A stretch of 64,000 nucleotides of DNA from a bacterium (GTDB lineage: Bacteria > Pseudomonadota > Gammaproteobacteria > Burkholderiales > Thiobacillaceae). The notes under the pieces are model-generated. The model saw only the letters and a program-made list of their open reading frames with translations. It made no database searches and had not been told where the DNA came from. Of this stretch, positions 35,401-43,511 are shown piece by piece (position 1 is the stretch's first letter; the number at the start of each line of letters is the position of its first letter). The position numbers were made by a program, and so were the translations under genes. The stretch is taken from NCBI GenBank assembly GCA_009772925.1, contig WOUQ01000005.1, positions 186,001-250,000 of the forward strand, read 5' to 3'.

Positions 35401-36515
35401 CTGCCGATGCGGGCGATGCGCTGGGCCTCGTTGAGGCGGTCGGCGCTTTCGCGCAGGGCCGTGATGTCGTGGCCGATGCCGAGCATGCCGATCAGTTCGC
35501 CGTCCGCGTCGAACATCGGCATGCGCGTGATTTCCATCAGCACCCGCTGTCCGCCGTCGGCAAGGGAAATCCAGCGTTCCTCCACCAGGGCGCCGGTTTC
35601 CCGGTCCACCCCTTCTCCAACCGGCAGCAAACTGTCGAGGGTGTGGCCATGGAAATCCCGATCCGTCCTGCCGACGATGTCCTCTTCGCGGGCGCCGATC
35701 AGGCGCTCGAACTGGCGATTGCAGGCCAGATAGACGCCGCGCGTGTCCTGCAGCCAGACCAAGTCCGGCAGGGTATGCACCAGGGTACGCAGGAAACCGC
35801 GCTCGCGTTCGCTGCGGGCCGCCAGATCCTCCACCCTGCTCAGATACGTCCGGGTCTCGGCCTGGGCGCGACCCACCGCGAACAGGACCAGCAGGTAGAC
35901 GATCGCGAACAGGGCCAGGATGGGCAGGGAGTCGCGCCAGAGCCTGCGGTCGTTGAGTTCGACCCATGCGCCGACATCGCGATAGACCTCGAACACGGCC
36001 ATGGTGCCGTCCTCCAGGCGGAAGGGCGCATAGCTGGACACCCGATGGCCGGGCGCCAGGTCGCCGTCGAACGCGCTGACCGCGCCCTGTCGCGTCAGTT
36101 CGTGGCCGTTGCCGCCCGCCCGCGCCGCGAGGAAGCCGGGATTGGCGCTCTGGTCCTGGCCAATCTGGCCAGGATCGGTGGAAAAGACCGTGATGCCGTC
36201 CGCCCGATAGAGCTTGATCTTGGTCACCGGCGTGGCGCGCAAGGTCTCGGCCAGCCGCGCATGCAGGGCGCGCACCTCGGACAAGGCGGCCAGTTCCTGA
36301 GCGGAACGGCCTTGCGCCGCAGCCAGCAGGCGCGCGAATTCCCGCTCCATGGTCCGGCCCAGCACCTGCGCCAGGGCCGTGTTCGCGTCACGCGCCGTGC
36401 GCTCGATCTGGACGAGCCCCTGTTGCCGCGTCAGCCAGAGGATGGAGAGCGCCGCCAGGAGCAGGATGGCCAGCACGGCAAGGGCGAAGCGGGAGCTGAG
36501 AATGGGTTTGTGCAT
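32466..36515 (-). CDS. Membrane-anchored PAS/GAF GGDEF-EAL protein with C-terminal CZB domain
   Basis: A 1349-residue cyclic-di-GMP signalling protein. Order: TM1 (about 10-30), periplasmic sensor domain (30-200), TM2 (about 205-225), PAS (about 250-370), PAS (375-490), GAF (495-640), PAS (645-760), GGDEF (about 770-925, intact LARLGGDEFVAVLL), EAL (about 930-1180, intact VIGVEALIRW, LEVLETVA and DDFGTGYSSLTYLKRLP), and then a CZB zinc-binding domain (about 1210-1280: DHRAWVAKLASH, HHQCRFGRWLDQHG, ELHEAIHRQA). Both catalytic motifs look functional. CZB domains bind zinc and usually regulate chemoreceptors or diguanylate cyclases; here one follows EAL. ATG 36515 is assigned without a strong ribosome binding site. 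It follows the Mut7-C gene by about 90 bases. Confidence 0.93.
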   Translation of the reverse strand: MHKPILSSRFALAVLAILLLAALSILWLTRQQGLVQIERTARDANTALAQVLGRTMEREFARLLAAAQGRSAQELAALSEVRALHARLAETLRATPVTKIKLYRADGITVFSTDPGQIGQDQSANPGFLAARAGGNGHELTRQGAVSAFDGDLAPGHRVSSYAPFRLEDGTMAVFEVYRDVGAWVELNDRRLWRDSLPILALFAIVYLLVLFAVGRAQAETRTYLSRVEDLAARSERERGFLRTLVHTLPDLVWLQDTRGVYLACNRQFERLIGAREEDIVGRTDRDFHGHTLDSLLPVGEGVDRETGALVEERWISLADGGQRVLMEITRMPMFDADGELIGMLGIGHDITALRESADRLNEAQRIARIGSWQLDLANNRLTWSDEIFRIFEIDPTRFGASYQAFLDAIHPEDRARVDAAYQRSLETRQPYEITHRLLFPDGRVKHVRERCETRHAEDGRPLLSTGTVQDVTEQHVLHEALTTLATTLAPLSGVAFHQAVCGHLTRTLGLDYAFVGRLDDARTGVEVIAGWAKAGPMTPFAYALADTPCANVLEHGHEIHPCHVQSLFPEDVMLVKMGIESYIGSALFDKRQQPMGILVALGEHPIHQPDLADRVLGLFVEAVSAELMRGRAEHRLRQTASVFEHSQEGILITDPRGTIIDVNQAFTRITGYSREEALGCNPRMLNSGRQDASFYTALWQDLQRNRYWTGEMWNRRKDGELFAVRETISAVLGEQDEVQHYVSLFADITALKQQQAQLEHIAHFDALTHLPNRVLLADRLKQAMAQASRHHTLVAVAYLDLDGFKAVNDNHGHDVGDRLLVGLAERMKHALRQGDTLARLGGDEFVAVLLDLQSQDDSLPIVERMLAAAAQPVPVDGLDLRVSASMGVSFFPQAEDKVDADQLLRQADQAMYQAKQAGRNRYHLFDADHDREVRGRHETIDRVREALLRGELVLHYQPKVNMRSGRVIGVEALIRWLHPERGLLPPSEFLPVIEHHHLSIQVSEWVLATALDQADAWLRDGLRMPVSVNIDADHLQQPSFLDRLRGALARHPGLGPGALELEVLETVALEEIALVSRVMEACQEIGVGFALDDFGTGYSSLTYLKRLPAQLLKIDQSFVRDMLDDPDDLAILDGVLGLATAFRRQALAEGVETIAHGEMLLRLGYELGQGYAIARPMPARDLPDWVATWRPTHAWLDSPRAAREELPLLYAMADHRAWVAKLASHLRDDLAPPPPLDHHQCRFGRWLDQHGAARYAAHASMASILELHEAIHRQANALIALKQQGRGEQALADLGGIGRQREELLNLLQDLLDEACSGGGSGYSVRDLQEDRQAPGDAMRIGRAPIPG

Positions 36516-36606
36516 GGTGGTTGGCAACTGCCCGGGCGCCGGCCTTGGCCGGCCGGGCATGGATCTGGACGCGCTCGGCGGCACACCTGCGCAACTGCCG
36601 CCTCAT

Positions 36607-37374
36607 TCAAACGTCGTTTCCCTCGGTCTCGCTCCTTTCCAGTCCAGCCGCCGCCAACACCGCCCGCATCGCGCGCCAGTGCGATCCTGCCCAGAACACC
36701 CGCCCGCAGCCATCGCAGGTGGTGAAACACTCGTGCCGCTCGCGTACCCGTTCCGGCAGCCTCTCCAGCACCTCGGCCCGGGCCACCGACCGCAACGGAG
36801 CGTTGCAGGCCAGGCACAGGCTGAAGGGCCTGGCCTGAGCGGCCAGCTCCAGCCGCAAGACTATTTCGGCAAACTGCCGCTCCGGCTTGAGGGCATGCAC
36901 GAAACAGGCGTGGATGAGGGCGCCGCGCTTGAGCAGTTCCCGGTCCCGGCTCAGGACCACGCGGCCTTCGCACAGGGCGATGGCCACCAGGTCGTCATCC
37001 CGGATGCCGTTGTCGTAGCGGGTGTCGAAACCGGCCAGGCGCAGCAAACGAGCCAGGCCGCCGAGATGGGCATCGGCGATGAAACGCGGCGGGCGCGGGA
37101 GCTGCGGACGCAGGCATGCCAAGGGGTGGACATCCGGCAGACCCCGCCGGGGATGGACCTCGACCCGGTCGCCATCCGCCAGCGCATGCTCGAAGCCGAC
37201 CGACGCCCCGTTCACCAGGATGGCCTCCACTTCGGTGTGCGGCACCCCCAGGGCCTCGATCATGTGCTTGGCGCTGGCGGCGCGCGCGAGGGTAGCGGTG
37301 AACTCCGCCCGGCGCCGGAACGGCGCCAGGAAGTCGTTCAGTTCTCCGTGGAAGCGGAAGGTGGCCGTCGCCAT
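36607..37374 (-). CDS. Mut7-C ubiquitin/RNase domain protein
   Basis: A 255-residue protein. An N-terminal ubiquitin-like beta-grasp domain (about 1-85: ATFRFHGELNDFL, VEAILVNGASVGFEHALADGDRVEVHP) is followed by a Mut7-C PIN-like RNase domain (about 95-180: FIADAHLGGLARLLRLAGFDTRYDN, VVLSRDRELL) and a zinc ribbon (CLACNAPL and CDGCGRVFW, two CxxC pairs). Possibly an RNA-degrading enzyme or toxin-like nuclease with no known partner. ATG 37374 is preferred. It lies 37 bases after prpD, on the same strand, and may be co-transcribed with the methylcitrate operon. Confidence 0.9.
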   Translation of the reverse strand: MATATFRFHGELNDFLAPFRRRAEFTATLARAASAKHMIEALGVPHTEVEAILVNGASVGFEHALADGDRVEVHPRRGLPDVHPLACLRPQLPRPPRFIADAHLGGLARLLRLAGFDTRYDNGIRDDDLVAIALCEGRVVLSRDRELLKRGALIHACFVHALKPERQFAEIVLRLELAAQARPFSLCLACNAPLRSVARAEVLERLPERVRERHECFTTCDGCGRVFWAGSHWRAMRAVLAAAGLERSETEGNDV

Positions 37375-37411
37375 GTCCACTCGCCGCGCCGCGCAGCGCG
37401 GCGGTGGGGGA

Positions 37412-38863
37412 TCAAACCACGAACAGGCCCATGAATTCCTGCACCGGCACCGCCTCGAAGCCGGCCTGGTCGGCACACATCGCGTTCAGCGCGGCGCACT
37501 TCTTGGGCGACAACTTGGCGGCGATGGCGGCCTCCCACTTCTTCACCAGGACGGGGATGCCCTCGGCGCGGCGCCGGCGGTGGCCGATGGGGGCGTCGAC
37601 GCTGACCTTTTCCGTGCTGCTGCCGTCCTTGAAGAAGACCTGCACGCTGTTGCCGATGTAGCGCTTGTCGGCTTCCAGGTATTCCTGCGAGAAGCGGGGG
37701 TTTTCCTTGACCGTGGTGAGGGCGCGCAGGTGGTCGATGCGCGGGTCGGCGGCGCCGGCGTCGGTGTAGTCGTCGGCGGTCAGGCTGCCCTTGATCAGGG
37801 GCACGGCCACCATGTACTGGATGCAGTGATCGCGGTCGGCGTAGTTGTTCATGGGGCCGGTCTTGTCGATGATGCGGCAGCCCGCCTCCTGGGTCTCGAT
37901 CTCGATGCGCTCGATCTGGTCGATGCGGTCCTTGACCTGGGGATGCAGGGCCAGGGCGCATTCCACCGCGGTCTGCGCGTGGAACTCGGCGGGGAAGCTG
38001 ATCTTGAACAGGATGTTCTCCATCACGTAGCTGCCGAAGGACTGGCTGAATTTCAACGGATTGCCGCGGAACAGGGCGTCCTGGAAGCCCCAGGTCTTGG
38101 CGGTCAGCGCCGAGGGATAACCCATCTCGCCGGTCAGGCAGATCATGGCCAGGCGCACGCCCCGCGAGCTGGCGTCGCCGGCGGCCCAGGACTTGCGGGA
38201 GCCGGTGTTGGGGGCGTGGCGATAGGTGCGGAGTGAACAGCCGTCGACCCAGGAATGGGAGATGGCGTTGAGCACTTCCTCCCGGCTGCCGCCCAGCATT
38301 TTCGCGGCGACGGCGGTGGAGGCGATGCGCACCAGCATGACGTGGTCCAGGCCGACGCGGTTGAAGGCGTTCTCCAGCGCGGTGACGCCCTGGATCTCGT
38401 GGGCCAGGATCATGGCCTGCAGCACGTCCTTCATCTTCAGGGGCGCCTGGCCTTCCGCCACGCGCTTGCGCGACATCCAGTCGGCGATGCCGAGGATGGC
38501 GCCCAGATTGTCGGAGGGATGGCCCCATTCGGCGGCCAGCCAGGTGTCGTTGAAGTCGAGGAAGCGCACCAGGCAGCCGATGTCCCAGGCCGCCTTGACC
38601 GGGTCCAGTTCATAGCTGGTGCCGGGCACGCGGGTGCCGCCGGGCAGGCTCGCGCCGGGTACCACGGGGCCCAGCAGCTTGGTGCACTCCGGGTAGTCCA
38701 GGGCCATCAGGGCGCAGGCCAGGGAGTCCATCAGGCAGTAGCGCGCGGTTTCCATGGCCAGCTTGGACTGGCTGGCGTCGTAGTCCATGACGTAGTCGGC
38801 CATGGATTGCAGGATGGTGTCGAAGGGGGGGCGCTCGGCGGAGCGGATGTCGTGGGCGGACAT
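37412..38863 (-). CDS. prpD: 2-Methylcitrate dehydratase PrpD
   Basis: A 483-residue iron-sulfur-independent MmgE/PrpD enzyme that dehydrates 2-methylcitrate to 2-methyl-cis-aconitate. Characteristic segments are LMDSLACALMALDYPECTKLLGP, RFLDFNDTWLAAEWGHPSDNLG, SWAAGDASSRGVRLA and NYADRDHCIQYMVAVPLI. The AcnD/PrpF alternative is absent. It is the last of prpE-prpB-prpC-prpD; a palindromic repeat occupies the gap from prpC. The operon lets the cell use propionate or propionyl-CoA from odd-chain or amino-acid degradation. Confidence 0.97.
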   Translation of the reverse strand: MSAHDIRSAERPPFDTILQSMADYVMDYDASQSKLAMETARYCLMDSLACALMALDYPECTKLLGPVVPGASLPGGTRVPGTSYELDPVKAAWDIGCLVRFLDFNDTWLAAEWGHPSDNLGAILGIADWMSRKRVAEGQAPLKMKDVLQAMILAHEIQGVTALENAFNRVGLDHVMLVRIASTAVAAKMLGGSREEVLNAISHSWVDGCSLRTYRHAPNTGSRKSWAAGDASSRGVRLAMICLTGEMGYPSALTAKTWGFQDALFRGNPLKFSQSFGSYVMENILFKISFPAEFHAQTAVECALALHPQVKDRIDQIERIEIETQEAGCRIIDKTGPMNNYADRDHCIQYMVAVPLIKGSLTADDYTDAGAADPRIDHLRALTTVKENPRFSQEYLEADKRYIGNSVQVFFKDGSSTEKVSVDAPIGHRRRRAEGIPVLVKKWEAAIAAKLSPKKCAALNAMCADQAGFEAVPVQEFMGLFVV

Positions 38864-38888
38864 GGGATGAGATTCCTTTCAGGTTTTC

Positions 38889-38990
38889 CCCCTCTCCCGC
38901 CGGGAGAGGGCCGGGGTGAGGGAGCAACGGCTGCCGTAGCGCACGCGTTGCTCCCTCACCCCCAGCCCCTCCCCCGAGGGGGGAGGGGAG
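38889..38990. repeat. Palindromic intergenic repeat 1 (prpC-prpD gap)
   Basis: Two REP-like hairpins, CCCTCTCCC/GGGAGAGGG and CCCCTCCCCC/GGGGGAGGGG, with GGGGTGAGGGAGCAACG (38913-38929) and its perfect complement (38946-38962). Related copies fill the prpB-prpC and prpE-prpB gaps. Confidence 0.85.
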
Positions 38991-38994
38991 TGGG

Positions 38995-40158
38995 TCAGGG
39001 TCTTTGGTCGATGGGCACGAACTTCAAATCCTCGGGCCCGGTGTAGTTCGCCGACGGCCGGATGATCTTGCCATCCAGGCGCTGCTCGATGACGTGGGCG
39101 GCCCAGCCGGTGGTACGGGAGATGATGAACAGCGGCGTGAACATGGCGGTGGGCACGCCCATCATGGCGTAGGACACCGAGCTGAACCAATCCAGGTTGG
39201 GGAACATCTTCTTGATCTCCCACATCACCGCCTCCAGCCGGTCCGCCACGCTGTAGAGCTTGTGGTTGCCGTTGTGGTCGGCCAGGCGCTTGGCCACCGC
39301 CTTGATCACCTTGTTGCGGGGGTCGGCGATGGTGTAGACCGGGTGGCCGAAGCCGATGATGACTTCCTTCTTCTCCAACACGCGGGTGCGGATGTCGGCC
39401 TCGGCCTCGTCCGGGGTGTCGTAGCGGGACTGGATGCCGAAGGCGGCCTCGTTGGCGCCGCCGTGCTTGGGGCCGCGCAGCGCGCCGATGGCGCCGGTGA
39501 TGGCGGAATACATGTCCGAGCCGGTGCCGGCGATGACCCGCCCGGCGAAGGTGGAGGCGTTGAATTCGTGCTCGGCGTAGAGGATCAGGGAGGTGTGCAT
39601 GGCCCGCACCCAGATCTCCGGCGGCGTCTTGCCATGCAGGAGATGCAGGAAGTGGCCACCGATGGAATCGTCGTCGGTTTCCACCTCGATACGGCGGCCG
39701 TTCTGGCTGTAGTGGAACCAGTACACCAGGGCGGAACCCAGGCTGGCGATGAGCCGGTCGGCGATGTGGCGGGCGCCCAGGATGGGCTGTTTCTCCTCCT
39801 CCGGCAGCACACAGCCCAGGGTGGAGACGGCGGTACGCATGACGTCCATGGGATGGGTGGCGGCGGGCAACTGCTCGAGCACGGTCTTCACCACCGTGGG
39901 CAGGCTGCGCAGGCTCTGCAGCTTGGTCTTGTAGGCTTTCAGTTCCTCCCGGTTGGGGAAGTGGCCGTGGATCAAGAGGTGGGCGACTTCCTCGAATTCG
40001 CTGACGTCGGCGATGTCGAGGATGTCATAGCCCCGGTAGTGCAGGTCGTTGCCGGTGCGGCCGACGGTGCAGAGGGCGGTGTTGCCGGCCATGACGCCGG
40101 ACAGGGCCACGGATTTCTTCGGCTTGGGGGCGGCGGGATTGGGTGTCGTTTCACTCAT
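38995..40158 (-). CDS. prpC: 2-Methylcitrate synthase
   Basis: A 387-residue citrate-synthase-family enzyme condensing propionyl-CoA with oxaloacetate. Catalytic residues lie in [27 protein letters not shown] and [16 protein letters not shown] (the Asp). The short N-terminus and [30 protein letters not shown] are typical of PrpC. ATG 40158 follows AAGGAGA; an in-frame extension would cross the palindromic repeat. Second-to-last gene of the prp operon. Confidence 0.96.
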   Translation of the reverse strand: MSETTPNPAAPKPKKSVALSGVMAGNTALCTVGRTGNDLHYRGYDILDIADVSEFEEVAHLLIHGHFPNREELKAYKTKLQSLRSLPTVVKTVLEQLPAATHPMDVMRTAVSTLGCVLPEEEKQPILGARHIADRLIASLGSALVYWFHYSQNGRRIEVETDDDSIGGHFLHLLHGKTPPEIWVRAMHTSLILYAEHEFNASTFAGRVIAGTGSDMYSAITGAIGALRGPKHGGANEAAFGIQSRYDTPDEAEADIRTRVLEKKEVIIGFGHPVYTIADPRNKVIKAVAKRLADHNGNHKLYSVADRLEAVMWEIKKMFPNLDWFSSVSYAMMGVPTAMFTPLFIISRTTGWAAHVIEQRLDGKIIRPSANYTGPEDLKFVPIDQRP

Positions 40159-40176
40159 GTCGTCTCCTTGGTTTAA

Positions 40177-40275
40177 CTCCCCTCCCCCGCCGGGGGAGGG
40201 GCTGGGGGAGAGGGAAACCGGCCACCGGCCCATATCCCCTCACCCCGGCCCTCTCCCGCCTGCGGGAGAGGGAGA
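40177..40275. repeat. Palindromic intergenic repeat 2 (prpB-prpC gap)
   Basis: CTCCCCTCCCCCG/CGGGGGAGGGG hairpin, a central spacer, and CCCTCTCCCGC/GCGGGAGAGGG hairpin, with the CCCTCACCCCGGCCCTCTCCC core. The order of the two hairpin types is inverted relative to copy 1. Confidence 0.85.
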
Positions 40276-40278
40276 AAA

Positions 40279-41166
40279 TCATTCCTTGCCGGACGCGAAC
40301 AACGCATCCAGCTTCTGCTCGAAGGCGTGGTAGCCCAGGTGCTCGTAGAGCTCCATGCGCGGCTGCATGGCGTCCACCACATTCTTCTGGTGGCGGTCGC
40401 GGCGGATGGCGCCATACACGCCCAATGCCGCTTTCGCCATGGCGCGGAAGGCGGACAGGGGATAGAGCACCAGGCCCACGCCCACCTCGCGCAGTTCGTC
40501 CACGCTGAACAGCGGCGTGGCGCCGAACTCGGTGATGTTGGCGAGGATGGGCACCTTCACCGCCTGCGAGAAGGCCGCGTACTGGTCCAACTGGGTCATG
40601 GCCTCGGGGAAGATCATGTCGGCGCCGGCTTCGACGCAGGCGCAGGCCCGGTCGATGGCGGCCTGCAGGCCTTCGGCTTGCAGGGCATCGGTGCGGGCCA
40701 TGATGACGAAATCGCTATCGATCTTCGCGTCCACCGCCGCCTTCACCCGGTCCACCATTTCCGCTTGCGAGACGATGGCCTTGCCGGGCCGGTGGCCGCA
40801 GCGCTTCTGCATGACCTGGTCCTCGATATGCACCGCCGCGACGCCGGCCCGGGTCAGCGCCCGCACGGCGCGGGCGATGTTGAAGGCGCCGCCCCAGCCG
40901 GTGTCGATGTCCACCAGCAGGGGCAGGCCGGTGACGTCGGTGATGCGGCGGGCGTCCACCAGCACGTCTTCCAGGGTGGTGATGCCCAGGTCGGGAATGC
41001 CGCAGGAACTGGCGGCGACGCCGCCGCCGGACAGGTAGAGCGCCCGGAAGCCGGAATGCTCGGCCAGCAAGGCGGCATAGGCGTTGATGGCGCCGACCAC
41101 CTGGAGGGGCTTCTCGGCGGCGACGGCGGCGCGGAATTTGGCGCCGGCGGAGGCGGGTTGAGACAT
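40279..41166 (-). CDS. prpB: 2-Methylisocitrate lyase
   Basis: A 295-residue PEP-mutase/isocitrate-lyase superfamily enzyme that cleaves 2-methylisocitrate to pyruvate and succinate. The active-site KRCGH loop occurs in [16 protein letters not shown]; metal ligands are in [11 protein letters not shown] and HIEDQ. ATG 41166 is chosen because upstream in-frame sequence lies in the operon gap. It precedes prpC with repeat 2 between them. Confidence 0.97.
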   Translation of the reverse strand: MSQPASAGAKFRAAVAAEKPLQVVGAINAYAALLAEHSGFRALYLSGGGVAASSCGIPDLGITTLEDVLVDARRITDVTGLPLLVDIDTGWGGAFNIARAVRALTRAGVAAVHIEDQVMQKRCGHRPGKAIVSQAEMVDRVKAAVDAKIDSDFVIMARTDALQAEGLQAAIDRACACVEAGADMIFPEAMTQLDQYAAFSQAVKVPILANITEFGATPLFSVDELREVGVGLVLYPLSAFRAMAKAALGVYGAIRRDRHQKNVVDAMQPRMELYEHLGYHAFEQKLDALFASGKE

Positions 41167-41208
41167 GGTGTGTTCCTCGAAAAACCTGAAATAAAGCACC
41201 GGGTATTA

Positions 41209-41313
41209 CCCCCTCTCCCTTCGGGGGAGGGTTGGGGTGAGGGAGCAACGGTTGCGATGACGGATGCCGGGCTCCCTCTCCCCCGGCCCCTCCCCCGAGG
41301 GGGGAGGGGAGGA
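41209..41313. repeat. Palindromic intergenic repeat 3 (prpE-prpB gap)
   Basis: CCCTCTCCCTTCGGGGGAGGG hairpin, then TTGGGGTGAGGGAGCAACGG (shared almost exactly with copy 1), and CCCCTCCCCCGAGGGGGGAGGGG. It lies immediately after the prpE stop, leaving about 40 bases of leader before prpB. Confidence 0.85.
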
Positions 41314-41318
41314 AATGC

Positions 41319-43211
41319 TCACTTGCCCACCGCCCTGCGGATTTCCTCCAGCGCGTTGGGATCGTCCAGCGTCGAAAGATCGCCCGTCTCGCGCCCTTCC
41401 GCCAGCGCCTGGATGGAACGGCGCAGCAGCTTGCCGGAGCGGGTCTTGGGCAGGGCGGTGACGAAGTGCAGCTTGTGCGGCTTGGCGACCGCGCCGAGCA
41501 GTTCCGCCACCTTGGCGATGCAGGATTTTTCCAGTTCGGCGCGCCCTTCCGGGCTGGCGATCAAGGCCGGATCCTTCACTGTGCAGAAGCCCACCGGCAC
41601 CTGGCCCTTGAGCTCATCGGCCAGGCCCACCACCGCCACCTCGGCGATGGCCGGGTGGGCCTGCAGGGCTTCCTCGATCTCGCGGGTGCCCAGGCGGTGG
41701 CCGGCGGTGTTGATGACGTCGTCGGTGCGGCCCAGGATGAAGAAATAGCCGTCCTTGTCGCGCACCGCCCAGTCTGAGGAGGAATACAGCAGTTCCTTGT
41801 CGAACTGGCCGAAGTAACTGTTGATGAAGCGCTGGTCGTCGCCCCACACGGTGGTCAGGCAGCCCGGCGGCAGGGGCGGCACCACGGTGAGCACGCCCTT
41901 CTCGTCGGGGCCGCACTCGGCAACGGTCATCTCGTTCACCACCTTGATGTTGAAGCCGTAGGCGGGGAAGCCGGGGGAGCCGAAGCGGTTGGGCTTGAGT
42001 TCGACGCCGGGCAGATAGCTGAGCATGGCCCAGCCGGTTTCCGTCTGCCAGTAGTGGTCCAGCACCGGCACGCCGAGGCCGTCGGAGATCCAGCGCGAGG
42101 TCGGTTCGTCCAGGGGTTCGCCGGCCAGGAACAGGTAGCGCAGGCTCGACAGGTCGTACTTCTTCAGCCAGGCCGGGTCCTGCTTCTTCAGCACGCGAAT
42201 GGCAGTGGGCGAGGAGAACATGGTGGTGACCTTGTGGTCCTGCACGATCTTCCACCACACGCCGGCATCGGGACGGATGGGCAGGCCCTCGTAGACGATG
42301 GTGGTCATGCCGTGGATCAGGGGCCCGTAGATGATGTAGCTGTGGCCCACCACCCAGCCGATGTCCGAGGTGGTGAACATGGTTTCGCCGGGATTGGCGT
42401 TGTAGACGTACTTCATGGTGGCGGCCAGGGCCACGGCGTAACCGCCCACGTCCCGCTGCACCCCCTTCGGCTTGCCGGTGGTGCCGCTGGTGTAGAGGAT
42501 GTAGCTGGGTTCGTTGGCTTCCAGCCAGGTCACCGGCACCTCGGCGTCCCGGAACTCGTCGCGCAGATCCCAGTAGTCCTCGTCCCGGCCGGCGACGCGG
42601 CGCATGTCCGGGTCCAGGCCGCGATCGACGATGAGCACCTTGGCGGGCGGGAATTTCGCTTCCTTGACGGCCTCGTCCACCAGGTGCTTGTAGGGCACCG
42701 GCTTGCCGCCGCGCATGCCGGCGTCGGCGCAGATCAACAGGCAGGGCTTGGCGTCGTCGATGCGCAGGGCCAGGTTGTGGGCCGCGAAGCCGCCGAACAC
42801 CACGGAGTGGATGGCGCCGAGGCGGGCGCAGGCCAGCACGCAGAAGATGGCCTCGGCGATCATCGGCATGTAGATCACCACCCGCTCGCCCTTCTTCACC
42901 CCCAGGCTTTGCAGCACAGCGGCGGCGCGGTTCACCTCACGATGCAGTTCGGCGTAGGTGTATTGCTTCTCCTCGCCGGTCTCCGTCGACAGGTAGATCA
43001 GCGCCGGCTGCCCGGCGCGGCCGGCCAGGTGCCGGTCCACGGCGTTGTGGCAAAGGTTGGTCTCGCCCCCGACGAACCATTGGCGGAACGGCGGCTTGCT
43101 GTAATCCAGTATTTTTTCCGGCGGGCGGTTCCAGTCGATCAAGGCGGCCTGCTCGCCCCAGAAAGCTTCGGGCGCGTCGATGGAACGGCGGTAAAACGCT
43201 TCATAGTTCAT
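41319..43211 (-). CDS. prpE: Propionate-CoA ligase
   Basis: A 630-residue acyl-CoA synthetase of the acetyl/propionyl class. It activates propionate through an adenylate. AMP-binding motif YTSGTTGKPKG, the DHYWQTETGWAM block, SDWAVRDKDGYFFILGRTDDVINTAGHRLGTREIE, and the C-terminal acylatable lysine in PKTRSGKLLRR are all visible. First gene of the prp operon; a GGAGGAGA site precedes the start. The 300-base region upstream is shared with a divergent GGDEF sensor gene. No prpR-type regulator lies nearby. Confidence 0.96.
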   Translation of the reverse strand: MNYEAFYRRSIDAPEAFWGEQAALIDWNRPPEKILDYSKPPFRQWFVGGETNLCHNAVDRHLAGRAGQPALIYLSTETGEEKQYTYAELHREVNRAAAVLQSLGVKKGERVVIYMPMIAEAIFCVLACARLGAIHSVVFGGFAAHNLALRIDDAKPCLLICADAGMRGGKPVPYKHLVDEAVKEAKFPPAKVLIVDRGLDPDMRRVAGRDEDYWDLRDEFRDAEVPVTWLEANEPSYILYTSGTTGKPKGVQRDVGGYAVALAATMKYVYNANPGETMFTTSDIGWVVGHSYIIYGPLIHGMTTIVYEGLPIRPDAGVWWKIVQDHKVTTMFSSPTAIRVLKKQDPAWLKKYDLSSLRYLFLAGEPLDEPTSRWISDGLGVPVLDHYWQTETGWAMLSYLPGVELKPNRFGSPGFPAYGFNIKVVNEMTVAECGPDEKGVLTVVPPLPPGCLTTVWGDDQRFINSYFGQFDKELLYSSSDWAVRDKDGYFFILGRTDDVINTAGHRLGTREIEEALQAHPAIAEVAVVGLADELKGQVPVGFCTVKDPALIASPEGRAELEKSCIAKVAELLGAVAKPHKLHFVTALPKTRSGKLLRRSIQALAEGRETGDLSTLDDPNALEEIRRAVGK

Positions 43212-43511
43212 CGGTCGTCTCCTCCGGATGGTTCCGGTTTGTAATGAACGCGCATTGTGCGCTGCGGGGTGGATTTTGTAATAGATGTCATGACCAAGAC
43301 ATAAGCTGCATTAAATCTGAGCATTAAAGTTGGGTATTGCCGTCGTCCGCCGGGCGCCACGCAGAGCTATCCGGGCACCGCTCCACGCCGTAATATGCGC
43401 ACAAAACCGCCATGCCCCGAGCAGCCAACCCCGCACCGCCTTTGCGCTGGCGATTTGGCACACAGCTTGTGCACGGAGCAGCATGGCAAGGCCGTTAGCC
43501 TGGGGAGCTTC
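43212..43511. other. Divergent intergenic region, prpE / GGDEF sensor
   Basis: No gene. It must carry the promoters of the prp operon (minus) and the sensor gene (plus). Bases 43230-43330 are comparatively AT-rich. A near sigma-54-like TTGGCAC..TTGT is noted at 43455-43470 but lacks the -12 GC. No REP repeat is present here. Confidence 0.5.

Noticed and set aside
33360-36725. Long plus-strand frame opposite the GGDEF-EAL gene
   Set aside because: Same reason; the minus-strand protein has intact GGDEF, EAL and CZB motifs.
43455-43470. Sigma-54-like TTGGCAC..TTGT before the PhnD-like sensor gene
   Set aside because: The essential GC of the -12 element is missing, and no bound activator gene is near.
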